This document shows, one piece after another, positions 34,011 through 43,753 of a DNA stretch of 64,000 nucleotides. Numbering within the stretch: the first letter of the stretch is position 1; every line of letters starts with the position of its first letter. Location of the stretch: NCBI GenBank assembly GCA_020073345.1, contig JAIQFI010000019.1:1-64000 (forward strand). Direction: 5' to 3'. The notes under the pieces were generated by a model. It was not told where the DNA came from. It searched no databases and worked only from the letters and a program-made list of their open reading frames with translations. Both the position numbers and the translations under genes were made by a program. The stretch is from Terriglobia bacterium (GTDB lineage Bacteria; Acidobacteriota; Terriglobia; Bryobacterales; Bryobacteraceae).

Positions 34011-34762
34011 TCGCGGTTGTGTGGGCGACTTCCATCGCACATGCACAGTTGATCAGCCGGCCGGTACCTCCAGCCGATGCGGTCGAACGCGGGCAGAAGC
34101 AGTTTGTCATCATGTGCGGATCCTGCCACGGCGCGGACGCCCGCGGCGACGATAACGGGCCGGATCTGGTGCGCTCGGAGATGGTGCTCGATGATGAGCA
34201 GGGCAGCCTGATCGGGCCGGTGATACGCAAAGGACGCCCGAACGAAGGTATGCCGGCCTTCGATCTGCCCGATGCTCAGATCCAGGACCTCGCGGCGTTC
34301 CTCAGGGAACGGACGCAGGCGGCCATCAACCGCAACGCATATCAGATTCTGAACGTGCTCACGGGCGACGCTAAAGCCGGCCAGACATTCTTCAATGGCG
34401 CCGGACGCTGCAATACGTGCCATTCTCCAACCGGGGATCTGGCAGGGCTGGGAGGCCGGTTCCGGCCCGAGCAGTTGCAGACGCGGTTCCTCTATCCGCG
34501 TGGCGGACGCGGCGGGGCGCCCCCTAAGCCGACTACGGCCACGGTTACCCCGCGCTCGGGACCCGCTGCTTCCGGCACGCTCGAATTCATCGACGACTTC
34601 ACGGTGGGGCTGCGGGATGCCGAAGGTTACTATCGTTCGTTCCCGCGGGATGCTGCCAAGGTGGAGATACAGGATCCACTCGCAGCCCACGCGCAGTTGC
34701 TCCGCCAATACACGGACAAGTCCATGCATGACGTTCTGGCTTATCTGGCATCGCTAAAATGA
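33977..34762 (+). CDS. Exported diheme cytochrome c
   Basis: The 261-residue protein has a signal peptide (residues 1-23) and two heme c motifs: CGSCH (Cys47, Cys50, His51) and CNTCH (Cys145, Cys148, His149). A likely axial Met is in EGMPAF. Between the second heme and the C-terminus is a Gly/Pro linker ([10 protein letters not shown]). It should be the electron acceptor for the PQQ dehydrogenase encoded next, which overlaps by 4 bp (ATGA). The start at 33977 lies inside the preceding TIM-barrel gene, after GAGGTGAAG; the frame is open upstream but the signal peptide fixes this start. Confidence 0.88.
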   Translation: MLRVLQRSASLVAVVWATSIAHAQLISRPVPPADAVERGQKQFVIMCGSCHGADARGDDNGPDLVRSEMVLDDEQGSLIGPVIRKGRPNEGMPAFDLPDAQIQDLAAFLRERTQAAINRNAYQILNVLTGDAKAGQTFFNGAGRCNTCHSPTGDLAGLGGRFRPEQLQTRFLYPRGGRGGAPPKPTTATVTPRSGPAASGTLEFIDDFTVGLRDAEGYYRSFPRDAAKVEIQDPLAAHAQLLRQYTDKSMHDVLAYLASLK

Positions 34763-36345
34763 ACAGAGTACTTTTCGCCGCCTTCGTTCTGACAGGGACA
34801 CTGAGCGCCCAGCCGCTTGATCCCGCTAAGCTCCTACAGCCGCCCACGGATTCTTGGCCGACCTACAACGGCGATTACAGCGGGCGCCGCTACAGTCCAC
34901 TCAAGCAAATCAATCAGTCCAACGTGAACACGCTGAACCTCGCGTGGACACGCCGCTTCACGGCCGGTGGAGGGCGGGGCGGCGGGGGCGCAGTCCAGAT
35001 TAAGGCCACCCCTTTGGCCGTCAACGGCATTCTATACTTCGCGGCTCCGGATAACGCCTGGGCCGTGGACGCCCGCAGCGGGCGCGAGCTGTGGCATTTC
35101 GAGTGGCCGACTACGGGTGGCCTCCACATTGGCAACCGCGGCTTCGGCATGTACGGTGACTGGCTGTACTTCGAAACACCCGATTGTTACTTGATTTCAC
35201 TTGACGCCAAGACCGGCAAGATGCGTTGGAATCATCGGATCGCCGACGTCAAGCAGGAGTATTTCTGCGGGCCTGCGCCGATGGTGATCAAGAACCACAT
35301 TATCACCGGAGTAGGCGGCGATTCGCTGGATCTTCCGGGTTACCTGGAATCGCGCGATCCGGAGACTGGAGCGCTACAGTGGCGCTGGAACACGACGCCC
35401 AGGCCCGGTGAACCCGGCTCGGAAACCTGGCCATCGCGCCAGTCGATGGAGCATGGCGGCGGCATGACCTGGCATGCCGGAACGTACGATCCGGAGTTGA
35501 ACCTTTACTATCTCGGCACCGGTAATCCGAATCCGGTGTATGCGCCGCAGAGCCGGTTGGGCAACAATCTTTATACCTGCTCGATCGTGGCGCTGAATCC
35601 GGACACGGGGAAGATAGCGTGGTATTACCAGGTATCGCCGCACGATAGTCACGATTGGGACAATGTCGAGACGCCTGTCCTTATCGACGGCCAGTTCAAC
35701 CGACAACCCCGCAAGATGCTGGCGCAGGCGGCCCGGAACGGGTATTTCGTATTGCTGGACCGGACCAACGGCAAGAATCTGCTCACGGCGCCTTTTGTAG
35801 AGGGGCTGAATTGGGCCAAGGGATTGGATGCGGAAGGGCGGCCCATTCCTAATCCCGACATGGAGGCGAAACCCGATGGAACCTTGGTTTCGCCCACCGA
35901 GGGCGGAGCGGCAAATTGGTTCGCTCCATCGTTCAGTCCAGCGACCGGGCTGTTCTACACCCACGCGTCGGAATCGTACGGCCTGGACTGGAAGACCGAC
36001 ACCTCGAAGACGCCGGAAGGATATGGAGGACGCAACCAGGCCATCTGGGCGCAGAATCTGCTGCAAGCCATCGACTACAAGACCGGTAAAATCGTGTGGA
36101 GCCACCGCTATCCCAACCAGGGCGGAAATCGTTCCGGTCTGTTGACCACCGCGGGCGGGTTACTCTTCGGCGGCGATCCCACCAGCAACGTTTTTGCCAT
36201 GGACCCGGCAAACGGCAAGATCCTGTGGCACGCAGGACTACATACGTCGGTGAGCAACGGTCCAATTACGTTTGAACTGGATGTCCGGCAGTATCTCGTG
36301 GTCGGCGCCGGCGACATGCTGTACACGTTCACGTTGCCGCAATAA
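34759..36345 (+). CDS. PQQ-dependent alcohol dehydrogenase (methanol/ethanol family)
   Basis: The 528-residue protein has a signal peptide ([17 protein letters not shown]) and a full PQQ propeller: SWPTYNGDYSGRRYSPLKQI near the start, FAAPDNAWAVDARSGRELWH, and SPHDSHDWDNVETPVLID with the region of the catalytic Asp. No cytochrome domain is attached; the diheme cytochrome encoded just upstream is the likely acceptor. A Gly-rich stretch (GGGRGGGGA) interrupts the first blade. It should oxidise a primary alcohol, aldehyde or sugar in the periplasm. Substrate and metal (Ca2+ or lanthanide) are unresolved. It overlaps the cytochrome gene by 4 bp. Confidence 0.88.
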   Translation: MNRVLFAAFVLTGTLSAQPLDPAKLLQPPTDSWPTYNGDYSGRRYSPLKQINQSNVNTLNLAWTRRFTAGGGRGGGGAVQIKATPLAVNGILYFAAPDNAWAVDARSGRELWHFEWPTTGGLHIGNRGFGMYGDWLYFETPDCYLISLDAKTGKMRWNHRIADVKQEYFCGPAPMVIKNHIITGVGGDSLDLPGYLESRDPETGALQWRWNTTPRPGEPGSETWPSRQSMEHGGGMTWHAGTYDPELNLYYLGTGNPNPVYAPQSRLGNNLYTCSIVALNPDTGKIAWYYQVSPHDSHDWDNVETPVLIDGQFNRQPRKMLAQAARNGYFVLLDRTNGKNLLTAPFVEGLNWAKGLDAEGRPIPNPDMEAKPDGTLVSPTEGGAANWFAPSFSPATGLFYTHASESYGLDWKTDTSKTPEGYGGRNQAIWAQNLLQAIDYKTGKIVWSHRYPNQGGNRSGLLTTAGGLLFGGDPTSNVFAMDPANGKILWHAGLHTSVSNGPITFELDVRQYLVVGAGDMLYTFTLPQ

Positions 36346-36359
36346 ATCTGAGAGTGCCC

Positions 36360-37979
36360 ATGAAGCTTGCGCTCGCCACGATCTGCACCGCACTAGCTTG
36401 GGCGCAAACTCCGGAGATTCGCGGCGTGGTCATCGAACCCGGGATCGAGCACGGTGTTCCCGACGCCGAAATTGCAGTCTATGAGCTGGGAGGAACGCCG
36501 TTAACTGGCCTGGGACGGAATATACGAAGACAGGCCGGCAGAGTCACCACGGACAGCCAGGGCAAGTTCCGTTTTCAACCGGAACAATTCGGCGAATACC
36601 AAGTAATCGCAAGCAAGGAAGGTTATAGCGGCAACGCTGCGGGCGCCAACGTGGCGCTCAGCGCCGATCATCCCAGCCGCGAAGTACGATTCCTGCTGGG
36701 CCGGACGGGAGAGATCACGGGCCGCGTCGTAGACGAAGAAACCGGCGAGCCCGTGGTAAATTACACCATCGAAGCGGCCGGCTTCTTCTATAAGAACGGA
36801 GTGCCCCGCACAGCCGGATCCGGAACCCTGGCCAACACCGACAACGACGGACGGTTCACCGTCGCAGATCTGGATCCGGGCCGTTACGTAGTGGTCACTC
36901 ATCCGCGGATGCGTGGTTTGACACGGTCCTCCGGCACCGAGCTTGAAGCCCAGGATTACGAATGGTCATATTGGCCCGGAGGTCGCGGGCTGGGCTCAGC
37001 CGCGCCGATCACGCTCATTTCGGGTGGCTCGACCGACGTGGGTGTACTGAAATTGCGCAAGGCGCCGTTGTACCGCGTCCAAGTGGCGATTTCGGATTTG
37101 AATTGTCCGGCGAATGAGAGGGTGCAGGTCTCGGTGCTTACAGTCGCCAGCCCGCTCACTGCAACGTACGGCTCGAGCGAAGGCGCCTGCGGCGAGGAAC
37201 TGCTCCTGTGGAACTTTCGCCCCGGATCGTACGGTCTGGTTCTAACACATGGACAGGAGCCGGACCGTTCCATGGCCAGCCTGACGTTTGACGTCGTCAA
37301 TAAGGATCTGAATCTAACCGCTTCTCTCGCTCGCGTAACTAACGTAGAGGGCCGTCTGGTCGCGGCCGACGGTGCGGGGAAGATTCCATTCGAGAAGCTG
37401 AAGATCATGCCTGTCGAGATAACAAGAACAGGAACACAATTCGATGAACAGCCAGGGCCGGCGTCGGTGGACTCTGAGGGTCGTTTCCAGCTCATGAGTC
37501 GCTCGCCGTTCGGGAAGTTCCTGATCTGGCTGCTTACTACTGACGGCGCCGGCGATTACGTAAAAGAAATACGTTTCAACGGAGTTATTGTTACGGGCAA
37601 CCCGATCACCTTGAATGCTAGCGCAGTAGGACAGTCACTCGAAATCGTTGTCGACGATCAGCCGGCGACCATAACAGGCGTTGTCAGTGACGGCGACCAT
37701 CCTGTGAGCAAACCCTACGTGCTTCTAACCAAGTGGCCGATGCCTGCCGAGCTTGCCTATGCGCGGCCTCAGGGTTCGGACGGAGACGATGATGGGCATT
37801 TTCGCTTTACAGAGCTGGTACCCGGCGAATATCGGGCCATCGCCGTGTCTCAATCCAATCGGGACATGCTCGACGAGCCTGGGGTCCTGCAGCGTCTCCT
37901 GACCGGCATGGAAACCATCACCCTCAGCCGCGGCGGCGTTCAGGCGATCACACTAAAGCTGGTCGACCCTTCGCGCTAA
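36360..37979 (+). CDS. Exported carboxypeptidase regulatory-like domain protein
   Basis: The 539-residue protein has a signal peptide (KLALATICTALAWAQ) followed by several beta-sandwich repeats of the carboxypeptidase regulatory-like type: QTPEIRGVVIEPG, TGEITGRVVDEETGEPV with NDGRFTVADLDPGRYVV, and ATITGVVSDGDHPV with GHFRFTELVPGEYRAI. Such domains are common on acidobacterial surface proteins and usually bind carbohydrate or mediate adhesion; no catalytic domain is visible. It starts 14 bp after the PQQ dehydrogenase gene, so it may belong to the same transcript. An in-frame GTG at 36354 is an alternative start. Confidence 0.75.
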   Translation: MKLALATICTALAWAQTPEIRGVVIEPGIEHGVPDAEIAVYELGGTPLTGLGRNIRRQAGRVTTDSQGKFRFQPEQFGEYQVIASKEGYSGNAAGANVALSADHPSREVRFLLGRTGEITGRVVDEETGEPVVNYTIEAAGFFYKNGVPRTAGSGTLANTDNDGRFTVADLDPGRYVVVTHPRMRGLTRSSGTELEAQDYEWSYWPGGRGLGSAAPITLISGGSTDVGVLKLRKAPLYRVQVAISDLNCPANERVQVSVLTVASPLTATYGSSEGACGEELLLWNFRPGSYGLVLTHGQEPDRSMASLTFDVVNKDLNLTASLARVTNVEGRLVAADGAGKIPFEKLKIMPVEITRTGTQFDEQPGPASVDSEGRFQLMSRSPFGKFLIWLLTTDGAGDYVKEIRFNGVIVTGNPITLNASAVGQSLEIVVDDQPATITGVVSDGDHPVSKPYVLLTKWPMPAELAYARPQGSDGDDDGHFRFTELVPGEYRAIAVSQSNRDMLDEPGVLQRLLTGMETITLSRGGVQAITLKLVDPSR

Positions 37980-38135
37980 AGCCCGCCTTCCTTCCTGTCA
38001 GAGCGACAACGGCTCTGCGGGACACGGGCTTCATGTCCCTGACCATATCCAGAGCCTAACCCCGTTTTAAGCCATTCATCACAACTTATCAGCACGGGCT
38101 GCCGGACTGCGGCACAATCGACTGTGGAGATGCCG

Positions 38136-38735
38136 ATGAAGTCATCGAAAAGACGCCTTCTGGGGATGGCTGGCGCGGCCATCTGGCTGGTCGCCATTAG
38201 TACGGCGTTCACGGTTCTGTCGCTCATCATGATCGGGACTGCGATTACGCGAATTGTGCTGGCGGGCGTCTTCATCGCCGTGATCGCGTACATCACGATC
38301 GGCGCCGCGGTGATTCGCACAATCCTGCGCTTTCCCGGCGCGATCCCGCCGCGGTCGGAAGAGGAACGTGTGGCGATGCGCCGGTTTGTCCCGGTGGTAG
38401 TCGCTGAAGTGATCGCGATCATGCTGGTCAATGTGATCTGTGGGGTCACCCAGCATGTGGAACTACTGGTTCCGTTGGATCTGCTGATCGTCGGAATCCA
38501 TTTCTTGCCCCTGGCGTGGATCTTCCAAGTGCCGCGCTATTACGTGATGGGCGGGCTCTTTTGCCTGGTCATCCTGCTCACGCTGGTGTTGGTTCCAGCG
38601 AAGGCGCAAGTCGGCGCCGCCGCCAGTTGGTTCGTCATTCCGACGTTCGGATGCACTACGGTGGCCTGGGCAACGGCAGCGTTCAATTTACGCAAAGTAT
38701 GGCAGTCCGTCTCGCTAATTCATAATGTCGGATGA
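38136..38735 (+). CDS. Small polytopic membrane protein preceding a LytS-type kinase
   Basis: The 199-residue protein starts with a short basic segment (KSSKRR) and then has about six hydrophobic segments. I do not recognise a named family. It overlaps the histidine kinase gene by 4 bp, and that gene overlaps the response regulator by 4 bp, so the three are one operon and this protein may be an accessory sensor or a target. The start codon could be GTG 38124, ATG 38130 or ATG 38136. I chose 38136 because GGAG lies at a suitable distance. The 156-bp gap before it shows no clear promoter. Confidence 0.6.
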   Translation: MKSSKRRLLGMAGAAIWLVAISTAFTVLSLIMIGTAITRIVLAGVFIAVIAYITIGAAVIRTILRFPGAIPPRSEEERVAMRRFVPVVVAEVIAIMLVNVICGVTQHVELLVPLDLLIVGIHFLPLAWIFQVPRYYVMGGLFCLVILLTLVLVPAKAQVGAAASWFVIPTFGCTTVAWATAAFNLRKVWQSVSLIHNVG

Positions 38736-39778
38736 TCTTGTCGGTCGCGATGAGAAATAAGATCATTTACCGCTGCTGGCAGATCGTGTTCTGGGGCGGC
38801 TACATGAGCGTTCTGTTCCTCCAGACGAAGCGGTACACCGGCTGGCAACCCCACATCGTTTTCGACTACTTGCTGTTTTTCGGCTACTGCGTCGCACTCA
38901 CGGATCTGCTGCGCCGTGAAATTCTGCGGCGTGGCTGGCTGGATGCGGCTTCGTTCCGGACCGTCGCTCTGGCGCTGCTATCGGCGGTGCCCCTCAGCGC
39001 CCTACAAACGCTCCTGGTGGTGGCCACCGACTTTGCATTCTCCGGGAGCCAGAGCTATTTTCTTGAGCAGCTTCCCGGCATTCTGTGGACCTGGCTCGGC
39101 GTGGGCGCGATGGATCTTTACTGGATCGGGATTTATTCCCTAGTCAAGACGCGCACGCTGGGAAAGGAAAAGCAGGTCCGCCTGGAACTCGCTCTGCGCG
39201 AGGCCGAACTGCGCGCTCTGGAAGCTCAAATCAATCCGCACTTCCTGTTCAATTGCTTGAACTCGATTCGCGGACTGGTGGTCGAAGATCCCACGAAGGC
39301 CCAGGACATGATCACTCGGTTCGCCACGCTACTGCGCTACAACCTGAACCACGATGCCCGCTACACCGTCCCTCTGTCGGCCGAAGCCGAGGTGGTGGCG
39401 GATTACCTGGCGCTGGAGAAAGTCCGCTTCGAGGACCGCCTGCGGCTGCAGGTCGCCATCGATCCGGCGGCGGCTTCCCTGCCGGTTCCTCCGATGATCC
39501 TGCAGTCCCTTGTCGAGAATGCCCTGAAGCACGGAATCGCCAGGCTGCCACAAGGAGGCGATCTTCAGATTCGCGCCGCGGCCCGCAACGGGACGCTGAT
39601 ACTCGAAGTGGAGAACACCGGCGAGTTGACGGATTCCCAATCCGGCGATACGCAGTTCGGGCTCAACAACATCCGTGAGCGGCTTCGCCTCCTCTACGGG
39701 GATCGCGCCAGCTTGGCATTGCGGAATGGCGAAGGCGGGCACGTGGTGGCGACGGTCCAGATTCCTAAAGTTCCATGA
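38732..39778 (+). CDS. LytS/YehU-type sensor histidine kinase
   Basis: The 348-residue protein has about four membrane segments (residues 15-150), then the His_kinase domain with LEAQINPHFLFNCLNSIRGL carrying the phospho-accepting His, and an HATPase_c domain with LVENALKHGIA and FGLNNIRERLRLLYG. No extracellular sensor domain of note is visible, so the stimulus is sensed in or through the membrane. It overlaps both neighbours by 4 bp and works with the LytTR regulator encoded downstream. The start at 38732 is set by the ATGA-type overlap; a second ATG at 38750 may also serve. Confidence 0.9.
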   Translation: MILSVAMRNKIIYRCWQIVFWGGYMSVLFLQTKRYTGWQPHIVFDYLLFFGYCVALTDLLRREILRRGWLDAASFRTVALALLSAVPLSALQTLLVVATDFAFSGSQSYFLEQLPGILWTWLGVGAMDLYWIGIYSLVKTRTLGKEKQVRLELALREAELRALEAQINPHFLFNCLNSIRGLVVEDPTKAQDMITRFATLLRYNLNHDARYTVPLSAEAEVVADYLALEKVRFEDRLRLQVAIDPAAASLPVPPMILQSLVENALKHGIARLPQGGDLQIRAAARNGTLILEVENTGELTDSQSGDTQFGLNNIRERLRLLYGDRASLALRNGEGGHVVATVQIPKVP

Positions 39779-40461
39779 AGGCTCTAATCGTAGATGATGA
39801 GCGTCTCGCGCGGACGGAACTGCGCCGCCTGCTCGCCCAGCATCCGGAAGTCGAAATCGCCGGAGAGGCCCGCAACGGCGAAGAAGCGCTAGCGCTGGCC
39901 GCGCAGCTTTCACCGGATCTGCTGCTCCTGGACGTCCAGATGCCGGGCTTGACGGGGTTCGACCTTCTGGAGCGTCTGGATGACGTTCCGCAAGTCATCT
40001 TCACCACCGCCTATGACGCCTACGCCATCAAGGCTTTTGAAGTGAACGCGCTCGACTATCTGATGAAGCCGATCGCGCCTGCCCGGCTGGCCGCTGCCCT
40101 TGCCAAGGTCCGGCCACGTACAGGCTCCATGCGTCTGGAGCGCGTATTCGTGCGCGATGGCGACCGCTGCTGGATCGTGGCGCTGCCTGATATCTTCCTG
40201 CTGGAGTCCGAGGGCAACTATACGCGTGTCTGCTTCAACGGCCAGCGTCCGCTGATCCGGCGATCACTCAATGCGCTCGAGTCGCAACTCGACCCGGCGG
40301 TGTTTTTCCGCGCGAATCGCAAGGAGATCCTGAATTTGAAGTGGATCGATAAGGTCGATCTCGGAGTCGCCGGAGGATTGTCGGTCACGCTCCGCGGCGG
40401 CCGCACCGTGGAAATGTCGCGAAGACAATCGGGACGCCTGCGCGAAATCCTCAGTCTGTAG
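39775..40461 (+). CDS. LytTR-family response regulator
   Basis: The 228-residue protein has a receiver domain (residues 1-120) with acidic pocket DDE, the phospho-accepting Asp in LLLLDVQMPG, TTAYDAYAIKAF and the conserved Lys in LMKPIAPARL. It is followed by a LytTR DNA-binding domain (about 135-228) with RVFVRDGDRCWIV, ESEGNYTRVCF and FFRANRKEILNLKWI. It should bind direct-repeat sites in promoters when phosphorylated by the kinase encoded upstream. The regulon is unknown; no obvious LytTR direct repeat was identified in this window. Confidence 0.92.
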   Translation: MKALIVDDERLARTELRRLLAQHPEVEIAGEARNGEEALALAAQLSPDLLLLDVQMPGLTGFDLLERLDDVPQVIFTTAYDAYAIKAFEVNALDYLMKPIAPARLAAALAKVRPRTGSMRLERVFVRDGDRCWIVALPDIFLLESEGNYTRVCFNGQRPLIRRSLNALESQLDPAVFFRANRKEILNLKWIDKVDLGVAGGLSVTLRGGRTVEMSRRQSGRLREILSL

Positions 40462-40481
40462 CGCGTGCGAAACTGTAGAGC

Positions 40482-41528
40482 ATGCAATATTCCCGTTTAG
40501 GTGATACCGGATTAATTGTTTCGCGCCTGGCGTTCGGCGCCATGACCTTCGGCACGGGTAAAGGACCGTTTGCTGCCGTTTCCAAAGTCGGCGCGGACCT
40601 GGCCGATCAAATCATCGGCAAGACGCTCGACGCAGGCATCAACTTCTTCAACACCGCCGATGGCTACACGGGCGGACAGTCCGAGGAGATGCTCGGCAAG
40701 GCCCTCGGCGCCCGGCGCAAGGACGTGGTGGTCTCCACCAAGTGCGGATTCCGTTCAGGTGAGGCTTTGCTGCACCAGGGCTTGTCGCGGCAGCACATTC
40801 TTGCCTCCGCGGAAGGAAGTCTCAAGCGGCTGGGTACGGATTACATCGACGTTTACCTGGTTCACCGCGTAGACCCGCACACGCCCGTGGAAGAAACGGC
40901 CGGGGCGCTGGACGATCTGGTCCGGCAAGGCAAAGTCCGCTATGCCGGATTTTCGAACTGGCCGGCGTGGATGGCGGACAAGGCCGTCGGAATCCAGAAG
41001 CAACATAATTATGCGCGCTTTCGCGCCGCGGAAATGTACTACTCACTGGTGGGCCGCGACGTGGAATATGACATCGTGCCGTTCCTGGAAGACGCCGGGA
41101 TCGGGATGATGGTGTGGAGCCCCCTGGCAGGCGGTTTCCTCACGGGCAAATACACGCGGGAGAATCCTCAGGGCGACGGCGGCAGGCTCACGGGTTTTGA
41201 CATGCTTCCCTACGACCGCGAGAAGGGCCATATCGTGGTCGATAAGGTGCGTGAGATCGCCAAGGCGCACAACGCGTCGCCGGCGCAGATCGCTTTAGCC
41301 TGGCTGCTCCGCAAGCGTGGCGTAACCTCCGTTCTGATCGGCGCCAACAAAATGGCACAGTTGGAGGACAACCTGGGTGCGGTCAATGTGCAGCTCGCGA
41401 CGGAACAAATGTCGCAGCTCGACGAGCTCACGGCCCCGGCGCCGCTCTATCCGCATTGGTTCACGGCACGTGTTCAGGATCCGCCGGTTACAGCAGCCCT
41501 TCAGTCCGCGTCTGCTGCGGCAAAGTGA
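40482..41528 (+). CDS. Aldo/keto reductase
   Basis: The 348-residue protein is an NADPH-dependent aldo/keto reductase with the catalytic tetrad visible: Asp and Tyr in NTADGYTGGQSEEMLG, Lys in VVVSTKCGF, and His in VYLVHRVDPH. The C-terminal LLRKRGVTSVLIGA motif binds the cofactor phosphate. It resembles the YajO/YghZ-like group that reduces sugar-derived or xenobiotic aldehydes in the cytoplasm. It lies 20 bp after the LytTR regulator gene and 15 bp before a gene for a Tat-targeted dehydrogenase subunit. No direct functional link to the kinase is seen. Confidence 0.9.
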   Translation: MQYSRLGDTGLIVSRLAFGAMTFGTGKGPFAAVSKVGADLADQIIGKTLDAGINFFNTADGYTGGQSEEMLGKALGARRKDVVVSTKCGFRSGEALLHQGLSRQHILASAEGSLKRLGTDYIDVYLVHRVDPHTPVEETAGALDDLVRQGKVRYAGFSNWPAWMADKAVGIQKQHNYARFRAAEMYYSLVGRDVEYDIVPFLEDAGIGMMVWSPLAGGFLTGKYTRENPQGDGGRLTGFDMLPYDREKGHIVVDKVREIAKAHNASPAQIALAWLLRKRGVTSVLIGANKMAQLEDNLGAVNVQLATEQMSQLDELTAPAPLYPHWFTARVQDPPVTAALQSASAAAK

Positions 41529-41543
41529 TATGATCCCTTTCGT

Positions 41544-42140
41544 ATGAAACGGCGACGCTTCATCCAGGCTCTAGCCGCGGCTCCGGCTGCGCCCGCGTTA
41601 CTTGCCCAGCAAGCGCCTCAACCGGCGTCGCAACAACTGCCTTCACAAGCGGCACCCGCAGAGGCGCCACTCGACTTCTCCATCCCGGAAGAGGGCGCCG
41701 ACCCCGTTCCCCGATTTTTTAACGCCCGCCAGTTTGCGACACTTCGCCGATTGTGCGACCAGCTGGTGCCGGGCGCGCAGGCTTCTCCCGGTGCTCTCGA
41801 GGCGCGCGTTCCCGAGTTCATGGATTTTCTGATCGGCGATTCTCCCCGCGACCGTCAACAGCTCTGGCTGAACGGGTTGGAAGCACTCGAACGCCAGTCG
41901 CAAACCCGTTTCCGAAAGGCGTTTGCCGATACCGATGCCGCCCAGGCCGATACTCTTTTCGCTCCTCTGCGCCAGCCTTGGACTTATGAGCCGCCCGCCG
42001 ATCCGATCGCGCGTCTGCTAGCCGCGGCCAAGCTGGAGGTCCGCACCGCGACCCTAAATTCAGTCGAGCGCAGTCTCGCGGCATCCGGAGGCACACGCCG
42101 CAGGGGTGGTGGCGGACTGTACTGGCTCCCCATCGAGTAA
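41544..42140 (+). CDS. Tat-exported gluconate 2-dehydrogenase subunit 3 family protein
   Basis: The 198-residue protein has a twin-arginine leader (MKRRRFIQALAAAPAAPALLA), a Gln/Ala/Pro spacer, and a subunit-3 domain from about residue 55: FFNARQFATLRRLCDQLVPG and PEFMDFLIGDSPRDRQQLWLNGL. In the gluconate 2-dehydrogenase complex the Tat leader of this small subunit carries the folded GMC flavoprotein across the membrane. The GMC gene follows after 25 bp and has no signal peptide of its own, fitting that mechanism. A TATGAT box lies 9 nt before the ATG. Confidence 0.85.
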   Translation: MKRRRFIQALAAAPAAPALLAQQAPQPASQQLPSQAAPAEAPLDFSIPEEGADPVPRFFNARQFATLRRLCDQLVPGAQASPGALEARVPEFMDFLIGDSPRDRQQLWLNGLEALERQSQTRFRKAFADTDAAQADTLFAPLRQPWTYEPPADPIARLLAAAKLEVRTATLNSVERSLAASGGTRRRGGGGLYWLPIE

Positions 42141-42165
42141 CTAAGAACTTAAGAACAGAAGAAGC

Positions 42166-43737
42166 ATGGCCGCCACCAACTACGACGTTCTCATCATTGG
42201 TTCAGGCGCTTCCGGAGGCATGGCCGCATACACGCTAACGAAGAAAGGCATCAAGTGCCTGATGCTCGATGCCGGCCCGCCCATCGATTTCCAGAATGGC
42301 CGCGTCTCCAAGCCGGCCTATGAGCTGCCCTACCGCGGCTTGGGGAAACCGGGCCGCCTCGCGCACGTATTTCAAGCTAACGAGTACAACGCCAACCAGT
42401 GGGTGGACGAGAAGCAGGTCCCTTATACCCACGATCCAAGCGCGCCCTTCAACTGGGTTCGAGTACGCTTGGTGGGCGGCAAGTCGCTGTTCTGGTCGCG
42501 TATGTCCTTCCGCTTGAGCGATTACGAGTTCAAGGCCAAGGACCACGACGGCTTCGGCGACAATTGGCCGATCAACCTGGCGGATCTGGCTCCCTACTAC
42601 GATCAGGTCGAGCCGATTTTCCGCGTGCGGGGCCGCAAGGAAGGCTTGAAGCAGCTTCCCGACGGCAACTTCATCGAGGACAATACGCCGTGGAGTCCCG
42701 CCGTTCAGAAGTTTGTCAGTGAGGCCAGCAAGCGCGACATCGCCGTGACGAAGATGCGCACCTCTCTTGGCCGGGGACAACTGGCGAGCTCGCTCAATCT
42801 TCTGTTGCCGGATGCGCTGGCCACGGGGAACCTGACCATCGTCCCCAACGCCGTCGTGCGGGACATCACGGTGGACAGGAACACGGGGCGGGTGAATGGC
42901 GCGAATTTTCTGGATCGCCATTCCCGCCGCGAGATGCACGCCAAGGCCAAAGTCGTGGTCGTGGGAGCTTCGTGCCTGGAGAGCACGCGCATTCTGCTGA
43001 ATTCCGGAATCGCGAATTCCAGCGGCGTGCTGGGCCACTATCTCCACGACCAGTTCTACATTACGCAGAGCGTCCAGGGCGTGATTCCTGAGGTTCGCGA
43101 CAAGACGGCTCCGGCCAGTTATGCGTCTGGCGGCGGCTACATTCCCCGCTTTCGCAATCTCCACACCAAGGAAAAGGATTTCTTGCGGGGTTACGCGTTC
43201 GACTTCAACGCGGGCGGTACGCCGGATGCGAAGTTTTTCCCCCTATACGGCAAGGCGCTCGACGAAGCGCTCGAAACGCATCGCGGGACCGGGTTCTCAG
43301 GCACGTGCATGGGCGAGGTGCTGCCGCGCTTCGAGAATCACGTTCGTATCAATAAGGATGTAACCGATGCCTGGGGCATACCGGTGCTCCATATCCAGGC
43401 TCGCTACGGCAGCAACGAATTCAACATGGCCAAGGACGCCATCAACACCATGGCCGAGCTGTGCCGCTCCTGCGGATGGGAAGTGCTGGCCCGCCACGAT
43501 CAGCCGTTTCCCCCGGGTTACAGCATTCACGAAGTGGGCACATGCAGGATGGGCGATGATCCCAAGACCAGCGTCCTCAATAAGTGGAACCAGAGCTGGG
43601 ACATCAAGAACCTGTTCGTGGTAGATGGCAGTAGCTTTGTCACCGGCGGCAGCCAGAACCCGACCATGACCATCCTGTCGCTTTCGATGCGCGCTTCGGA
43701 ATACTTAGCTGAGCAGATGCGCAAGGGCGACCTGTAG
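42166..43737 (+). CDS. GMC-family FAD-dependent dehydrogenase (gluconate 2-dehydrogenase-like large subunit)
   Basis: The 523-residue flavoprotein has the N-terminal FAD dinucleotide motif [16 protein letters not shown], the segment [15 protein letters not shown], and the C-terminal GMC motifs [12 protein letters not shown] and [19 protein letters not shown]; the first holds the catalytic His. It should oxidise a sugar or sugar acid in the periplasm after co-export with subunit 3. The third, cytochrome c subunit is not adjacent; other cytochromes in the window might serve. AGAAGAAG precedes the ATG. It converges on a DUF6152 gene 16 bp away. Confidence 0.9.
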   Translation: MAATNYDVLIIGSGASGGMAAYTLTKKGIKCLMLDAGPPIDFQNGRVSKPAYELPYRGLGKPGRLAHVFQANEYNANQWVDEKQVPYTHDPSAPFNWVRVRLVGGKSLFWSRMSFRLSDYEFKAKDHDGFGDNWPINLADLAPYYDQVEPIFRVRGRKEGLKQLPDGNFIEDNTPWSPAVQKFVSEASKRDIAVTKMRTSLGRGQLASSLNLLLPDALATGNLTIVPNAVVRDITVDRNTGRVNGANFLDRHSRREMHAKAKVVVVGASCLESTRILLNSGIANSSGVLGHYLHDQFYITQSVQGVIPEVRDKTAPASYASGGGYIPRFRNLHTKEKDFLRGYAFDFNAGGTPDAKFFPLYGKALDEALETHRGTGFSGTCMGEVLPRFENHVRINKDVTDAWGIPVLHIQARYGSNEFNMAKDAINTMAELCRSCGWEVLARHDQPFPPGYSIHEVGTCRMGDDPKTSVLNKWNQSWDIKNLFVVDGSSFVTGGSQNPTMTILSLSMRASEYLAEQMRKGDL

Positions 43738-43753
43738 CCAGCGTAGGTCTCCT

